DNA of 11,751 nucleotides from contig JAJXWC010000060.1 in NCBI GenBank assembly GCA_021781855.1, positions 1 through 11,751 on the forward strand. Reading direction: 5' to 3'. Both the position numbers and the translations under genes were made by a program. Of this stretch, positions 1 through 7,139 are shown one piece after another; position 1 is the stretch's first letter, and the number at the start of each line of letters is the position of its first letter. Below the pieces are notes generated by a model. It did not search any database, was not told where the DNA came from, and saw nothing but the letters and a program-made list of their open reading frames with translations. This DNA is from Bacillota bacterium. GTDB lineage: Bacteria; Bacillota; Bacilli; Lactobacillales; Streptococcaceae.

Positions 1-12
1 TCAATAAGTTTT

Positions 13-18
13 CCTCCT
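13..18 (-). promoter_or_regulatory. Strong ribosome binding site of a gene starting at the window edge
   Basis: On the minus strand this reads AGGAGG, a perfect Shine-Dalgarno core. A TTG codon follows 8 bases later (positions 4-2), or an ATG could begin at base 1 and continue outside the window. It lies downstream of the terminator at 81-108, so it would belong to a separate minus-strand gene whose body is not in the window. The call rests only on the short motif and its spacing. Confidence 0.35.
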
Positions 19-80
19 ATATTTTTGTGTCATCATCTGGAGTACATCATGAAGATTTCCCATTTCCTCATTCAAAATAG

Positions 81-108
81 AAAAAAGCATTCCAAAATTG
101 GAATGCTT
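81..108 (-). terminator. Rho-independent terminator of the sugar cluster
   Basis: On the minus strand an 11-base-pair perfect stem (arms 98-108 and 85-95, two-base loop) is followed by a run of T (A81-A86 on the plus strand). It sits about 115 bases after the stop codon of the LacI-family gene and is the most canonical terminator in the sugar cluster. It would end transcripts that started at the binding-protein gene, at the second GH31 gene or at the regulator's own promoter. Confidence 0.85.
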
Positions 109-162
109 AATGTGATAATCGTGTGCTACATCGCTTGTGGAGCAAGGAATATCATTCTGTAT

Positions 163-227
163 TTTAAACCTAGCAAGTACGTGTTGCCAAGAAAGAATCC
201 TCCACTTGATGAAGTAATCACTTTAAA
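163..227. repeat. 53-base insertion (E) with 6-base flanking direct repeats
   Basis: The insert is 169-221. It begins CCTAGCAAGTAC and ends GATGAAGTAATCAC, and is flanked on both sides by TTTAAA (163-168 and 222-227), as a target-site duplication would be. The same two ends occur at 8484-8575 and, slightly diverged, at 9950-10388. The insert carries no gene. On the minus strand its end begins one base after the stop codon of the LacI-family gene, and that stop codon (TAA) lies inside the right-hand TTTAAA. Two of the three copies in the window start one base after a stop codon. Confidence 0.6.
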
Positions 228-1209
228 TTCGATTGACGCTGTCACGTTCAATGAGTTCGCTGGACATAAAATCGTTGCGCGTGGTACCTGATTTTGTTGT
301 TTCAATCAGGTTTCGCAAGGCGAGGCGCCCTTTTTTGACTTGGTCAATGGCAACTGTTGTCAATTTGGGTGAAAGGAATTCGGCAAAGGGAGCGTTATCA
401 ACACTAATGATTGAGAGGTCTTTGAAAATTTGGTGTAATTTTACAGCCAAAATATCGGCTGTGGCGTAGATTGCTGTGAATGGTTGTGCCATAAGATAGG
501 GCTCAACATTTTCTAAAATTTCCTGATAATCGCTTGAACTGGTTGAGGCAAAGATGATTTCTCCTGAAAATGATTTTTGAAAGGCACGAAAACGACGTTC
601 CATAACTGACGGCTCGTCAAATTTGAAATCGAATGTGAAAAACAATACTTTTTTGTGTCCCATTTTTTCCAAATATGATGCCACTTTTTCTGAAATAGCT
701 TCATCATCAGTCATGATAAAGTTCGTTTTTTCTACCATTTCACCAGCGGCTTCGCAGTAAGTATCAATATAAGTCGCAGGAATTTTAATTGCTTTATTTA
801 TTTCGGCAAAATCATGATTTTCTACACCTGCAACGATGAACCCTGCAAATTTCCAGTTGCGCTGAATGACTTCAATATCACGCGGACTGTGAACAACATG
901 TACCATCAAAAAATAACCTTGCCGTTTGGCTTCCTGCGTCACGCCTGTCAAAATACTCGCCATGAACGGGTCAGTAAAATCCGTAAAGGTCCGTTTGTCA
1001 TAAAATAATATCCCAATCAAACTTGATTCACCTGTTCGCAAATTTGATGCATTCTGGTTGGGAACATAATTATATTGCTTGATGAGTTGCAGAATTTTCT
1101 CTTTCATTTCTTTCGAAACGTGCGAATCTTTTCCACGAATGACATTGGACACTGTCATTGCTGAAACGCCTGCTAATTCGGCGATTTCTCTTACCGTAAT
1201 TTTCGTCAT
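223..1209 (-). CDS. LacI-family transcriptional regulator
   Basis: This 328-residue protein is of normal length for a LacI/GalR repressor. Residues 4-24 form the helix-turn-helix (REIAELAGVSAMTVSNVI). A hinge helix at about 51-60 (NQNASNLRTG) keeps the minor-groove leucine. The remainder is a periplasmic-binding-protein-like sugar-sensing core, including the usual R-F-AF element near residue 195. It is the last gene of the sugar cluster, 45 bases after the second GH31 gene, so by context it probably controls that cluster in response to the imported sugar or a product. The ATG is preceded by GAGG at a rather long 12-base spacing, which suggests modest translation. A separate promoter (1236-1264) would keep it expressed when the operon is off. 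The family call is firm; its target operator and ligand are inferred from position only. Confidence 0.92.
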   Translation of the reverse strand: MTKITVREIAELAGVSAMTVSNVIRGKDSHVSKEMKEKILQLIKQYNYVPNQNASNLRTGESSLIGILFYDKRTFTDFTDPFMASILTGVTQEAKRQGYFLMVHVVHSPRDIEVIQRNWKFAGFIVAGVENHDFAEINKAIKIPATYIDTYCEAAGEMVEKTNFIMTDDEAISEKVASYLEKMGHKKVLFFTFDFKFDEPSVMERRFRAFQKSFSGEIIFASTSSSDYQEILENVEPYLMAQPFTAIYATADILAVKLHQIFKDLSIISVDNAPFAEFLSPKLTTVAIDQVKKGRLALRNLIETTKSGTTRNDFMSSELIERDSVNRI

Positions 1210-1235
1210 AAAATATGTAAACCTCTGTGAGTCTT

Positions 1236-1264
1236 ATTATACATAGGTTTAGCCTTATTTTCCA
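1236..1264 (-). promoter_or_regulatory. Promoter of the LacI-family gene
   Basis: On the minus strand there is a perfect -10 box TATAAT (1236-1241) and a partial -35 box TGGAAA (1259-1264), separated by 17 bases. The -35 box overlaps the last codons of the upstream GH31 gene. The predicted start gives a leader of about 20 bases before the ATG at 1209. The arrangement indicates independent expression of the regulator in addition to read-through. Confidence 0.6.
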
Positions 1265-3453
1265 CTATAAAGTAATTCGAAAATGCTGTCTTGTAAAACT
1301 TGATTTTTCAGTTGCTTGATATAAGCAACTTGCTTGTCAAAATCACTCAAATTTGACAGTTTTGTCAAAATTTCATCTTTTTCATCATAAGCAATTTCTG
1401 CAATATCTAAACGTCTGAATAAATTTTTATTGAAATCCCAGTCAAATCGGGCAGAATATTGTGTCAAATCCAGTTCAAAATTCCCAACCAAATCATGCGC
1501 AACTTCGCGTCCTGCATAGATTATAGTGTGTTTACGCTCTGAAGAATATTGAGACCTCAGCTTCAAAATACCTTGAATGAATGTTACTTTTGTTTCATTT
1601 TCATCTTCAAGCAGAGTATAGCTACCATCAGCGCCTGGGAAAATCTTCCAGATGATTTCGCTTGGAACTTCTTCTTTTTCCAACGGATTTTTATCTAGCG
1701 GAATGATACTGCCTGCTTTAGCAAATACCGGAAACTCCGTAAGTTCGCGGTAAATTTTCAAATCTACTGCTCCTTTATATTTCTGCCCCGTGAAAAAATC
1801 ATACCAAGTTCCCTCTGGAAACCAAACCAACGTTTCAGACATTTGCAGCTTTGTATTCATTTTCTGTGTGATTGGCGCAATCATCAGCTCTGAACCAAAA
1901 TAATACTGATTTTTGTGCGTATAGGCTTCATCTTCAAGGGGATATTCGTAATACATCGGCTCAATCAATGCGCGTCCCTCGCGTGCCGTGCGAAGATTTG
2001 CCGTGTAAAGATAAGGAATAAAGGCATGACGTAGCCGCAAAAATTCATTCATTGAATTTTCAACAACCTGGTCAAAATGCCAAGGTTCCTTGCTCGTGAA
2101 CTCGGATTTTGACGAATGCAGGCGATTTATTGGAGAAAAAACACCGTACTGCAGCCAACGCAAACTCAATTCGGCATCTTTTGTGCCGTGCATATGACCG
2201 CCAATATCATGGCTCCACCAAGTATAGCCGATATTGGTTGCAGTGCTTGTGAAATAAGGCTGAAAATCAAGACTTGCCCAAGAGATGACCGTATCTCCCG
2301 AAAAGCCGATAGGATACCGATGGCTTCCTGGTCCTGCATAACGGCTGAGCAAGATATTATTTTTCAGTTTTTTCTGCGCATCGGCATATTGATAGTGGTT
2401 CAAAAGCCAGAGGGGGTCAGCGCCAGATTGTGAGACTGAGCCTTGCTGCCAGTCGAGCCACCAAAAATCTACGCCCTCATTTTCCAAAGGACGATGAATT
2501 TCTTCAAAATAACCTGCCCGAAAACTAGCTGAATCAAAATCAAAACTTGCTGGTTCTTCCAATTCTTTATTCAAGTGAAGTCGGTCAGCAATTTTGTCAT
2601 AGTTGTCCTCAAACGCACGCACGCCATCTGCTGGGTGGTCATTCAGCGTGATTTTTAACTTTCGCTTGTGCAACTCGTCCATGAACTGTTTAGGATTTGG
2701 AAATAATTTTTTATTCCATGAATAGCCCGTCCAGCCAGAACCAAAGCGGCTCGGTACATCTTCAACACGATGCCAGTCCATGTCAATGACACTAACCGAA
2801 AGCGGCACTTTTTTCTCAGCAAATTTATCCATCAACTGCAAGTACGCTGTCGCAGAATATTCATAATAACGGCTCCACCAATTTCCCAGCGCAAAGCGTG
2901 GCAAAGCTGGTGTGGTCCCTGTCAAACGGTAAAAATCTTGCAGAGCCCACCGATAATCGCGCCCATAAGCAAAGAAATACAAATCCGTATTTTTGACAGA
3001 GCGGTCAAAAATATCACCTGAAGGGCTCAAAGACAAGCTCTCATCAACAAGCACCGCAAACCCATTTTTTGACATTATCCCGTCATCAAGCGGACAAGCA
3101 CCATCGGCTTTATCTAGCGTTCGCGTCGTTCCCCCTAGATTTCCGTCTATCGTTTCGCCAAAATACCAACGATTAGAGTAGACTGAAAAATTAAATTTCA
3201 CATCGGCAAATAAACTTGCCTTTGAAAATGTACCGCCTTTATAATACAAGTGTACAGCAGACGTAATCAGCTCAATCGTATCTGTTTTTTCAAGCACATC
3301 AAATTTGACCGCTTTGTCAAATTCCCGATTTTGCACAATCTGCGTAGGCAAATCCGAAAATTCGCCTGTTTCACTGTATTCAATGCGAATTAAATGTTCG
3401 GTCAGTACTGTAAATCGTGCTTTGTCAAATTTGACCACATTGTCAAAATTCAT
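1255..3453 (-). CDS. GH31 family glycosidase with WLDWQQG active-site motif
   Basis: This 732-residue cytoplasmic protein has no signal peptide and belongs to glycoside hydrolase family 31 (retaining alpha-glycosidases). An N-terminal beta-sandwich (about 1-180) is followed by a TIM barrel starting near RFALGNWWSRYYEY (186-199), then C-terminal beta domains. The expected nucleophile is Asp334 in WWLDWQQG, where the common motif is WxDMNE. The acid/base is Asp387 in GFSGDT, and SHDIGGH (414-420) is another family hallmark. The last 60 or so residues form a predicted helical extension beyond the usual beta domain. I place the start at 3453 rather than the in-frame ATG at 3468: GGAGA lies 9 bases upstream of 3453, while 3468 has no site at normal spacing. 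Next to a YicI-like alpha-xylosidase and an importer, it probably completes breakdown of the same oligosaccharide; alpha-glucosidase activity is likely but unproven. Confidence 0.85.
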   Translation of the reverse strand: MNFDNVVKFDKARFTVLTEHLIRIEYSETGEFSDLPTQIVQNREFDKAVKFDVLEKTDTIELITSAVHLYYKGGTFSKASLFADVKFNFSVYSNRWYFGETIDGNLGGTTRTLDKADGACPLDDGIMSKNGFAVLVDESLSLSPSGDIFDRSVKNTDLYFFAYGRDYRWALQDFYRLTGTTPALPRFALGNWWSRYYEYSATAYLQLMDKFAEKKVPLSVSVIDMDWHRVEDVPSRFGSGWTGYSWNKKLFPNPKQFMDELHKRKLKITLNDHPADGVRAFEDNYDKIADRLHLNKELEEPASFDFDSASFRAGYFEEIHRPLENEGVDFWWLDWQQGSVSQSGADPLWLLNHYQYADAQKKLKNNILLSRYAGPGSHRYPIGFSGDTVISWASLDFQPYFTSTATNIGYTWWSHDIGGHMHGTKDAELSLRWLQYGVFSPINRLHSSKSEFTSKEPWHFDQVVENSMNEFLRLRHAFIPYLYTANLRTAREGRALIEPMYYEYPLEDEAYTHKNQYYFGSELMIAPITQKMNTKLQMSETLVWFPEGTWYDFFTGQKYKGAVDLKIYRELTEFPVFAKAGSIIPLDKNPLEKEEVPSEIIWKIFPGADGSYTLLEDENETKVTFIQGILKLRSQYSSERKHTIIYAGREVAHDLVGNFELDLTQYSARFDWDFNKNLFRRLDIAEIAYDEKDEILTKLSNLSDFDKQVAYIKQLKNQVLQDSIFELLYSGK

Positions 3454-3576
3454 CACAATTTTCTCCATTCAAATTTTGTTATTCAATCGCTCCTATCTGC
3501 GTCGTAAAAGCTTCATAAGGCTGCGATTTTCAAGCCCATAACTGCAGTAGAATAATTTTGAATTAACTCTTCTTCT

Positions 3577-3606
3577 ATTTTACCAAAATAAAAAAATTTG
3601 TCTCAA
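3577..3606 (-). promoter_or_regulatory. Putative promoter upstream of the WLDWQQG GH31 gene
   Basis: On the minus strand TTGAGA (3601-3606) and TAAAAT (3577-3582) are separated by 18 bases, which fits a sigma-A promoter. The -35 box is formed by the terminal repeat of element A, so the insertion may have created or replaced the promoter. The leader would be over 110 bases. The call is from sequence similarity only. Confidence 0.4.
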
Positions 3607-3960
3607 CAGTGCGTACTATCTCCGCAAGCTTAACAGCACACCGTACTGTTGAGCTGTTAAGCGTCTATTCGCTTAAAGTGCTAAAGCTCTAAGGCGAAAT
3701 GAAAATCTTCGAATTTTGCTCGACACTCTAGGCGACTAACTGCTTTAGCATCAACAGTGTAAGAGGATAACCTTATATCAAAGATGTAAGGTTGTCCCTA
3801 AGTTGAAACTCCCACTAAATGAAGCAGAGACTCACTTTGTGGGAGTTTCAACTCCCACAAAGTTTAGTCGAGCGAAATTCGAAGCTTAGTGCTGCTTATC
3901 CCACCGCCTTAGAAGCGGGGGTATTAGCACGCACTGCTGAGATAAATCTCCACTTCATTT
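3596..3960. repeat. Element A: hairpin-rich intergenic repeat with inverted ends
   Basis: This occupies most of the 628-base gap between the two GH31 genes and has no credible coding frame. Its left end reads TCTCAACAGTGCGTACTA (3601-3618). The right end (3925-3942) is the same sequence inverted with two mismatches, and the similarity extends outward for a few bases. Inside are a 10-base-pair stem (3628-3637 with 3653-3662), a module shared with element B (3674-3701, 27 of 28 identical to 8165-8192) and one shared with element D (3692-3724, 26 of 33 identical to 11282-11314). It also holds a 15-base-pair hairpin shared with element C (3765-3797), and the competing hairpins at 3802-3863. It looks like a miniature inverted-repeat element or a composite of several. 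No transposase is present. Confidence 0.6.
3802..3863. other. Mutually exclusive hairpins within element A
   Basis: Arm 3802-3815 (GTTGAAACTCCCAC) is a perfect 14-base complement of 3839-3852. The latter can instead be part of a perfect 14-base-pair hairpin of its own (3834-3847 with 3850-3863, two-base loop). The two structures cannot form together. Element D has the second hairpin with compensating changes in the outer stem (11097-11126). The structure is seen directly; any regulatory or transposition role is inferred. Confidence 0.55.
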
Positions 3961-4008
3961 GTTGTTTCGAAAAAATTTACAGCAATCGACCATTTCCTCC
4001 ACCGAATC

Positions 4009-4034
4009 AAAAAGACGTGTCAAATCACACGTCT
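4009..4034 (-). terminator. Probable terminator after the alpha-xylosidase gene
   Basis: On the minus strand an 8-base-pair perfect stem AGACGTGT/ACACGTCT (arms 4027-4034 and 4013-4020, six-base loop) is followed by TTTTT from A9-A13 of the 4000s. It lies about 50 bases after the alpha-xylosidase stop. The short T run suggests partial termination, which would make downstream expression depend on read-through or on the promoter at 3577-3606. Confidence 0.5.
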
Positions 4035-4081
4035 CAATCCAATCAAATAGAATAATTTGCTTATAGGAGGAAACATTTACT

Positions 4082-6271
4082 CTATTTTTGGTAATCAGCA
4101 GCTTTTTTGAGCGAAAAATCTTGCACAACTTCATGACCTTCACGAACAAACACTGGCAAACTCATGAAGCTATGCGTTTCTTCAAACCATTCACCGTTTG
4201 ATTCCAGTGCTTTTTCCATGCCATTGTCCATGACTAATCGCATCCACCGACCTTTTGGCAAATAAAAGCGCACGCGCCCCACTTTGTTAAACACTGGTGC
4301 GACCAAAATACTCTCGCCCAACATATACTGCAAATCCAATTGGAAACTGTTCGGGTCATTCGGAAATTCCATGAACATCGGACGCATCAATGGGATTCCT
4401 GCTGTAACTGCCTTTTTTGCCTGCTGATACAAATAGGGCATCAAAGAAACTTTCAATTTTGTAAATTTACGGGTCACATTGACCGCTTCCTCATCAAAGA
4501 GCCACGGCACACGGTACTGAATATTGCCATGATAACGTGAATGTGAAGATAAGAGCCCAAATTGTGTCCAACGCTTGTACAAATCCACAGGCGTACTTTC
4601 TTCAAAACCGCCAATATCATGACTCCAGAAATTAAATCCGCTCGTTAAGAAGGACAAACCGCCGCGTAAAGTATCCGCCATTGACTGATAGTTGGATACA
4701 TTATCACCGCCCCAATGCACTGGAAACTGCTGACTGCCAATCGTTGCCGAACGAGCAAATACAACGGCTTCATCTTTACCTTTGACCTCTGTCAGCACAT
4801 CGTAAACGGCCTTATTATAAAGATAGGTATAATAATTATGCGCTCCTTGGGGATTTGAACCGTCAAAGAATTTCGCATCATACATCGGAATTCGCTCGCC
4901 AAAGTCTGTTTTGAAGCAGTCCACACCCATTTTTAGCAGACTGCGCAATCTCTCTTGGTACCAAGCGACTGCTGCGGGGTTTGTAAAATCAACAAACGCA
5001 TTTCCTGCTTGCCACTCATCCCATTGCCAAACGCTGCCGTTCTGATGTTTGATAAAATAACCTTTTTCAGCTCCTTCTTTGAACAAAATAGATTTTTGAG
5101 CAATGTAAGGATTTATCCAAACGCAAACTTTCAGATTTTTTTCATGCAAACGTGCAAGCAAGCCTGCAGGGTCTGGGAAAACGGACTTGTCCCACTCAAA
5201 ACTCGTCCACTCAAAGCCTTTCATCCAGAAACAGTCAAAGTGGAACACATCCAGCGGAATATCACGTTCTTCCATTCCATCAATAAAGCTCATCACGGTA
5301 TCTTCTGAATAATCCGTTGTAAAAGAGGTTGAAAGCCAAAGTCCAAATGTCCATGCGGGCGGCAAACTTCCCCCTCCCATGAGTTTGTTGAATTTACCAA
5401 CAACCGCTTTCGGCGAATCTCCTGCAATCACGTAATATTCTAAGTGTTCGCCTTCCGTTGAAAATTGAACTTTTGAGACATTTTCTGAAGCAATTTCAAA
5501 ACTGACTGGCTGGCTATGATTGACGAACACACCATAGTAACCTCCTGGTTCATCATTCAATCCTGGTCGGCAAGCAAGATAAAACGGGATATTTTTGTAA
5601 GATTGCTCTGAGCCTGTACCCCCGTCTTTATTAATAATATCAACGGTTTGCCCATTTTTAACAAACGGTGTAAACCGTTCTCCTGTGCCATAAATTTTGG
5701 TGTCCACATCAATGTTCAGCATCTCACGCATATAATGTTTCGGACGTTGTAAAATCAAACCAGCCTGACGTGCCTCAAGCGGATTTGCTTGCGCACCTGC
5801 TACACTCAAAGGAAACATTGAACCTGTAGACAGGTCATCAATTGAGGCCTGTGCATTGAATTCTGATGCGGTCAATTCCTGATTTTTAAAACTGAAACTC
5901 AAACGAAACCGGTCATGTAAGCTTAATTCGGCTGTCAAATCTTGCGAGGTCAATTTGACAGTCTTGTCAAATCGCTCTGCCACCGTTTTAACCGTTTTTG
6001 AAGGCGTTAGATTATATTCAGGATTGTTGTCTTCCTGCTCAAAATGCGTCAAACGCACGCCAATCACATCTTCTGCCGGCGAAAACAAGCGTAAAGTTGT
6101 GTTTCCGACATTAAGCATATCACCACGCCCGCCGATTTTCTGGTATGTGGCAAAAGCCTGAATTTCGTCATTTAGTGCTTCATCTTTGAGGATTTCCGCC
6201 TCATAAACTTCTTTCGGATTTTCGATTCTATATTGCTCTTTATTGAGCCAATAGCCATCTGTAAATTTCAT
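4082..6271 (-). CDS. yicI: Alpha-xylosidase, GH31, YicI type
   Basis: This 729-residue cytoplasmic enzyme would release alpha-linked xylose from the non-reducing end of oligosaccharides such as isoprimeverose. It closely matches my recollection of E. coli YicI. The nucleophile motif KTDFGERIP has Asp456, preceded by Lys454 (Lys414 in YicI). The acid/base is Asp523 in HWGGDN. CFWMK at 347-351 matches the Cys-Phe pair (307-308 in YicI) that sets xylose specificity. FWSHDIGGFE at 548-557 is also kept. I place the start at 6271 (MKFTDGYWLN), which lines up with the YicI N terminus and has GGGGGAG just upstream, although it is close (2-4 bases). The open frame extends 44 codons further but overlaps the upstream permease. 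It stops soon after SLPVFVREG (about 704-712), so the last beta-domain of YicI, roughly 80-100 residues, seems absent. Confidence 0.9.
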   Translation of the reverse strand: MKFTDGYWLNKEQYRIENPKEVYEAEILKDEALNDEIQAFATYQKIGGRGDMLNVGNTTLRLFSPAEDVIGVRLTHFEQEDNNPEYNLTPSKTVKTVAERFDKTVKLTSQDLTAELSLHDRFRLSFSFKNQELTASEFNAQASIDDLSTGSMFPLSVAGAQANPLEARQAGLILQRPKHYMREMLNIDVDTKIYGTGERFTPFVKNGQTVDIINKDGGTGSEQSYKNIPFYLACRPGLNDEPGGYYGVFVNHSQPVSFEIASENVSKVQFSTEGEHLEYYVIAGDSPKAVVGKFNKLMGGGSLPPAWTFGLWLSTSFTTDYSEDTVMSFIDGMEERDIPLDVFHFDCFWMKGFEWTSFEWDKSVFPDPAGLLARLHEKNLKVCVWINPYIAQKSILFKEGAEKGYFIKHQNGSVWQWDEWQAGNAFVDFTNPAAVAWYQERLRSLLKMGVDCFKTDFGERIPMYDAKFFDGSNPQGAHNYYTYLYNKAVYDVLTEVKGKDEAVVFARSATIGSQQFPVHWGGDNVSNYQSMADTLRGGLSFLTSGFNFWSHDIGGFEESTPVDLYKRWTQFGLLSSHSRYHGNIQYRVPWLFDEEAVNVTRKFTKLKVSLMPYLYQQAKKAVTAGIPLMRPMFMEFPNDPNSFQLDLQYMLGESILVAPVFNKVGRVRFYLPKGRWMRLVMDNGMEKALESNGEWFEETHSFMSLPVFVREGHEVVQDFSLKKAADYQK

Positions 6272-6320
6272 TACTCCCCCATTATAATTAACTTTGCCGC
6301 AACAGCCTGTGCGAGCTCTA

Positions 6321-7139
6321 TCATTTAACTGCACCATCGGCAATTCCTTTGACCACGTATTTCTGCAGAAAAATGAACAGAATAACCAATGGCAAAATAA
6401 CAATAACCAAAGCAGCTAAAGCCAAATTCCACTGTTTATTAAACTGACCGAAGAAATAAAAGACTTTCAGCGGAATCGTGTACATGCCCGGCTTGTTAAT
6501 CGCAAGCGACGGCAGTAAATAGTCATTCCAGAACCAAAGTGAATTCAGCACCAAAACTGTAACCGTCGTTGGCTTCAGCAAAGGCAAAATGATTTTCCAG
6601 TAAATACGAAAAGGTCCTGCACCATCCATAATTGCCGCCTCGTCCAGCGATTTCGGAATCCCTTGCAGCGCACCATAATAAAGAAAAGTCGCCATAGAAG
6701 TCCCCAATCCAAGATACATAAACATCAAACCTGGACGATTGAGTGCATTAAATTTACCAAACATCGAAATCAGCGGAATCATAATTCCTTGAAAAGGAAT
6801 CAGCAAGCCAACCGCAATAATCAGATAAAGTACCGTGCTCAATTTTTTATTATTTCTTGACAAAGCATAAGCTGCCATGGACGAAGCAAAAACTAAAAGG
6901 AATAGAGCGCCTACCGTCACAAAAAGCGAACTCATTGCCGTATTAAAGAAATCAAGCGTTCCTAAAGCCGTTGGATAATTTGAAAAATCCCATTGTTTTG
7001 GAAACCATAGCGTATTTGTAAAAATATCGAGCTGTGATTTGAATGAGTTGACCACAATCAGATAAAAAGGATAGAGCCAGAGCAAAGCGACAACAACTCC
7101 TAGAATAATCGTTAAAGTTCGATTCATTCGTTTTGACAT
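6321..7139 (-). CDS. Sugar ABC transporter permease, MsmG/MalG type
   Basis: This 272-residue integral membrane protein is the second permease of a carbohydrate uptake (CUT1) ABC transporter. It has about six hydrophobic segments: residues 9-30 first, then near 68-93, 102-125, 133-155, 193-213 and 237-262. The cytoplasmic EAA loop that docks the ATPase is DEAAIMDGAGPFRIYWKI (about 166-183). Its ATG shares one base with the TGA stop of the upstream permease (TGATG), a sign of translational coupling, and it has a strong AAGGAGGT site 9 bases upstream. The alpha-xylosidase gene begins 49 bases downstream. No ATP-binding subunit is encoded in the window, so a shared MsmK-like ATPase elsewhere is probably used. 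Substrate assignment comes only from the neighbouring enzymes. Confidence 0.93.
   Translation of the reverse strand: MSKRMNRTLTIILGVVVALLWLYPFYLIVVNSFKSQLDIFTNTLWFPKQWDFSNYPTALGTLDFFNTAMSSLFVTVGALFLLVFASSMAAYALSRNNKKLSTVLYLIIAVGLLIPFQGIMIPLISMFGKFNALNRPGLMFMYLGLGTSMATFLYYGALQGIPKSLDEAAIMDGAGPFRIYWKIILPLLKPTTVTVLVLNSLWFWNDYLLPSLAINKPGMYTIPLKVFYFFGQFNKQWNLALAALVIVILPLVILFIFLQKYVVKGIADGAVK

Noticed and set aside
2116..2433. Plus-strand open frames of 60-117 codons across 2116-9954.
   Set aside because: They lie opposite strongly supported minus-strand genes, lack ribosome sites and resemble no family; they are shadows.
3485..3530. CcpA-type cre site near TTGAAAATCGCAGCC upstream of the second GH31 gene.
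   Set aside because: It needs an extra base relative to the cre consensus and the right half does not match.
3960..3998. A 12-codon minus-strand frame after GGTGGAGG near 4000.
   Set aside because: The ATG is only two bases from the ribosome-site-like sequence and the frame ends at once in element A; it may be debris of an older gene start but cannot be supported.
6272..6403. Longer alpha-xylosidase start at 6403.
   Set aside because: It would overlap the end of the permease gene by 83 bases and add a Cys- and Phe-rich tail not expected in the family; the start at 6271 lines up with YicI.
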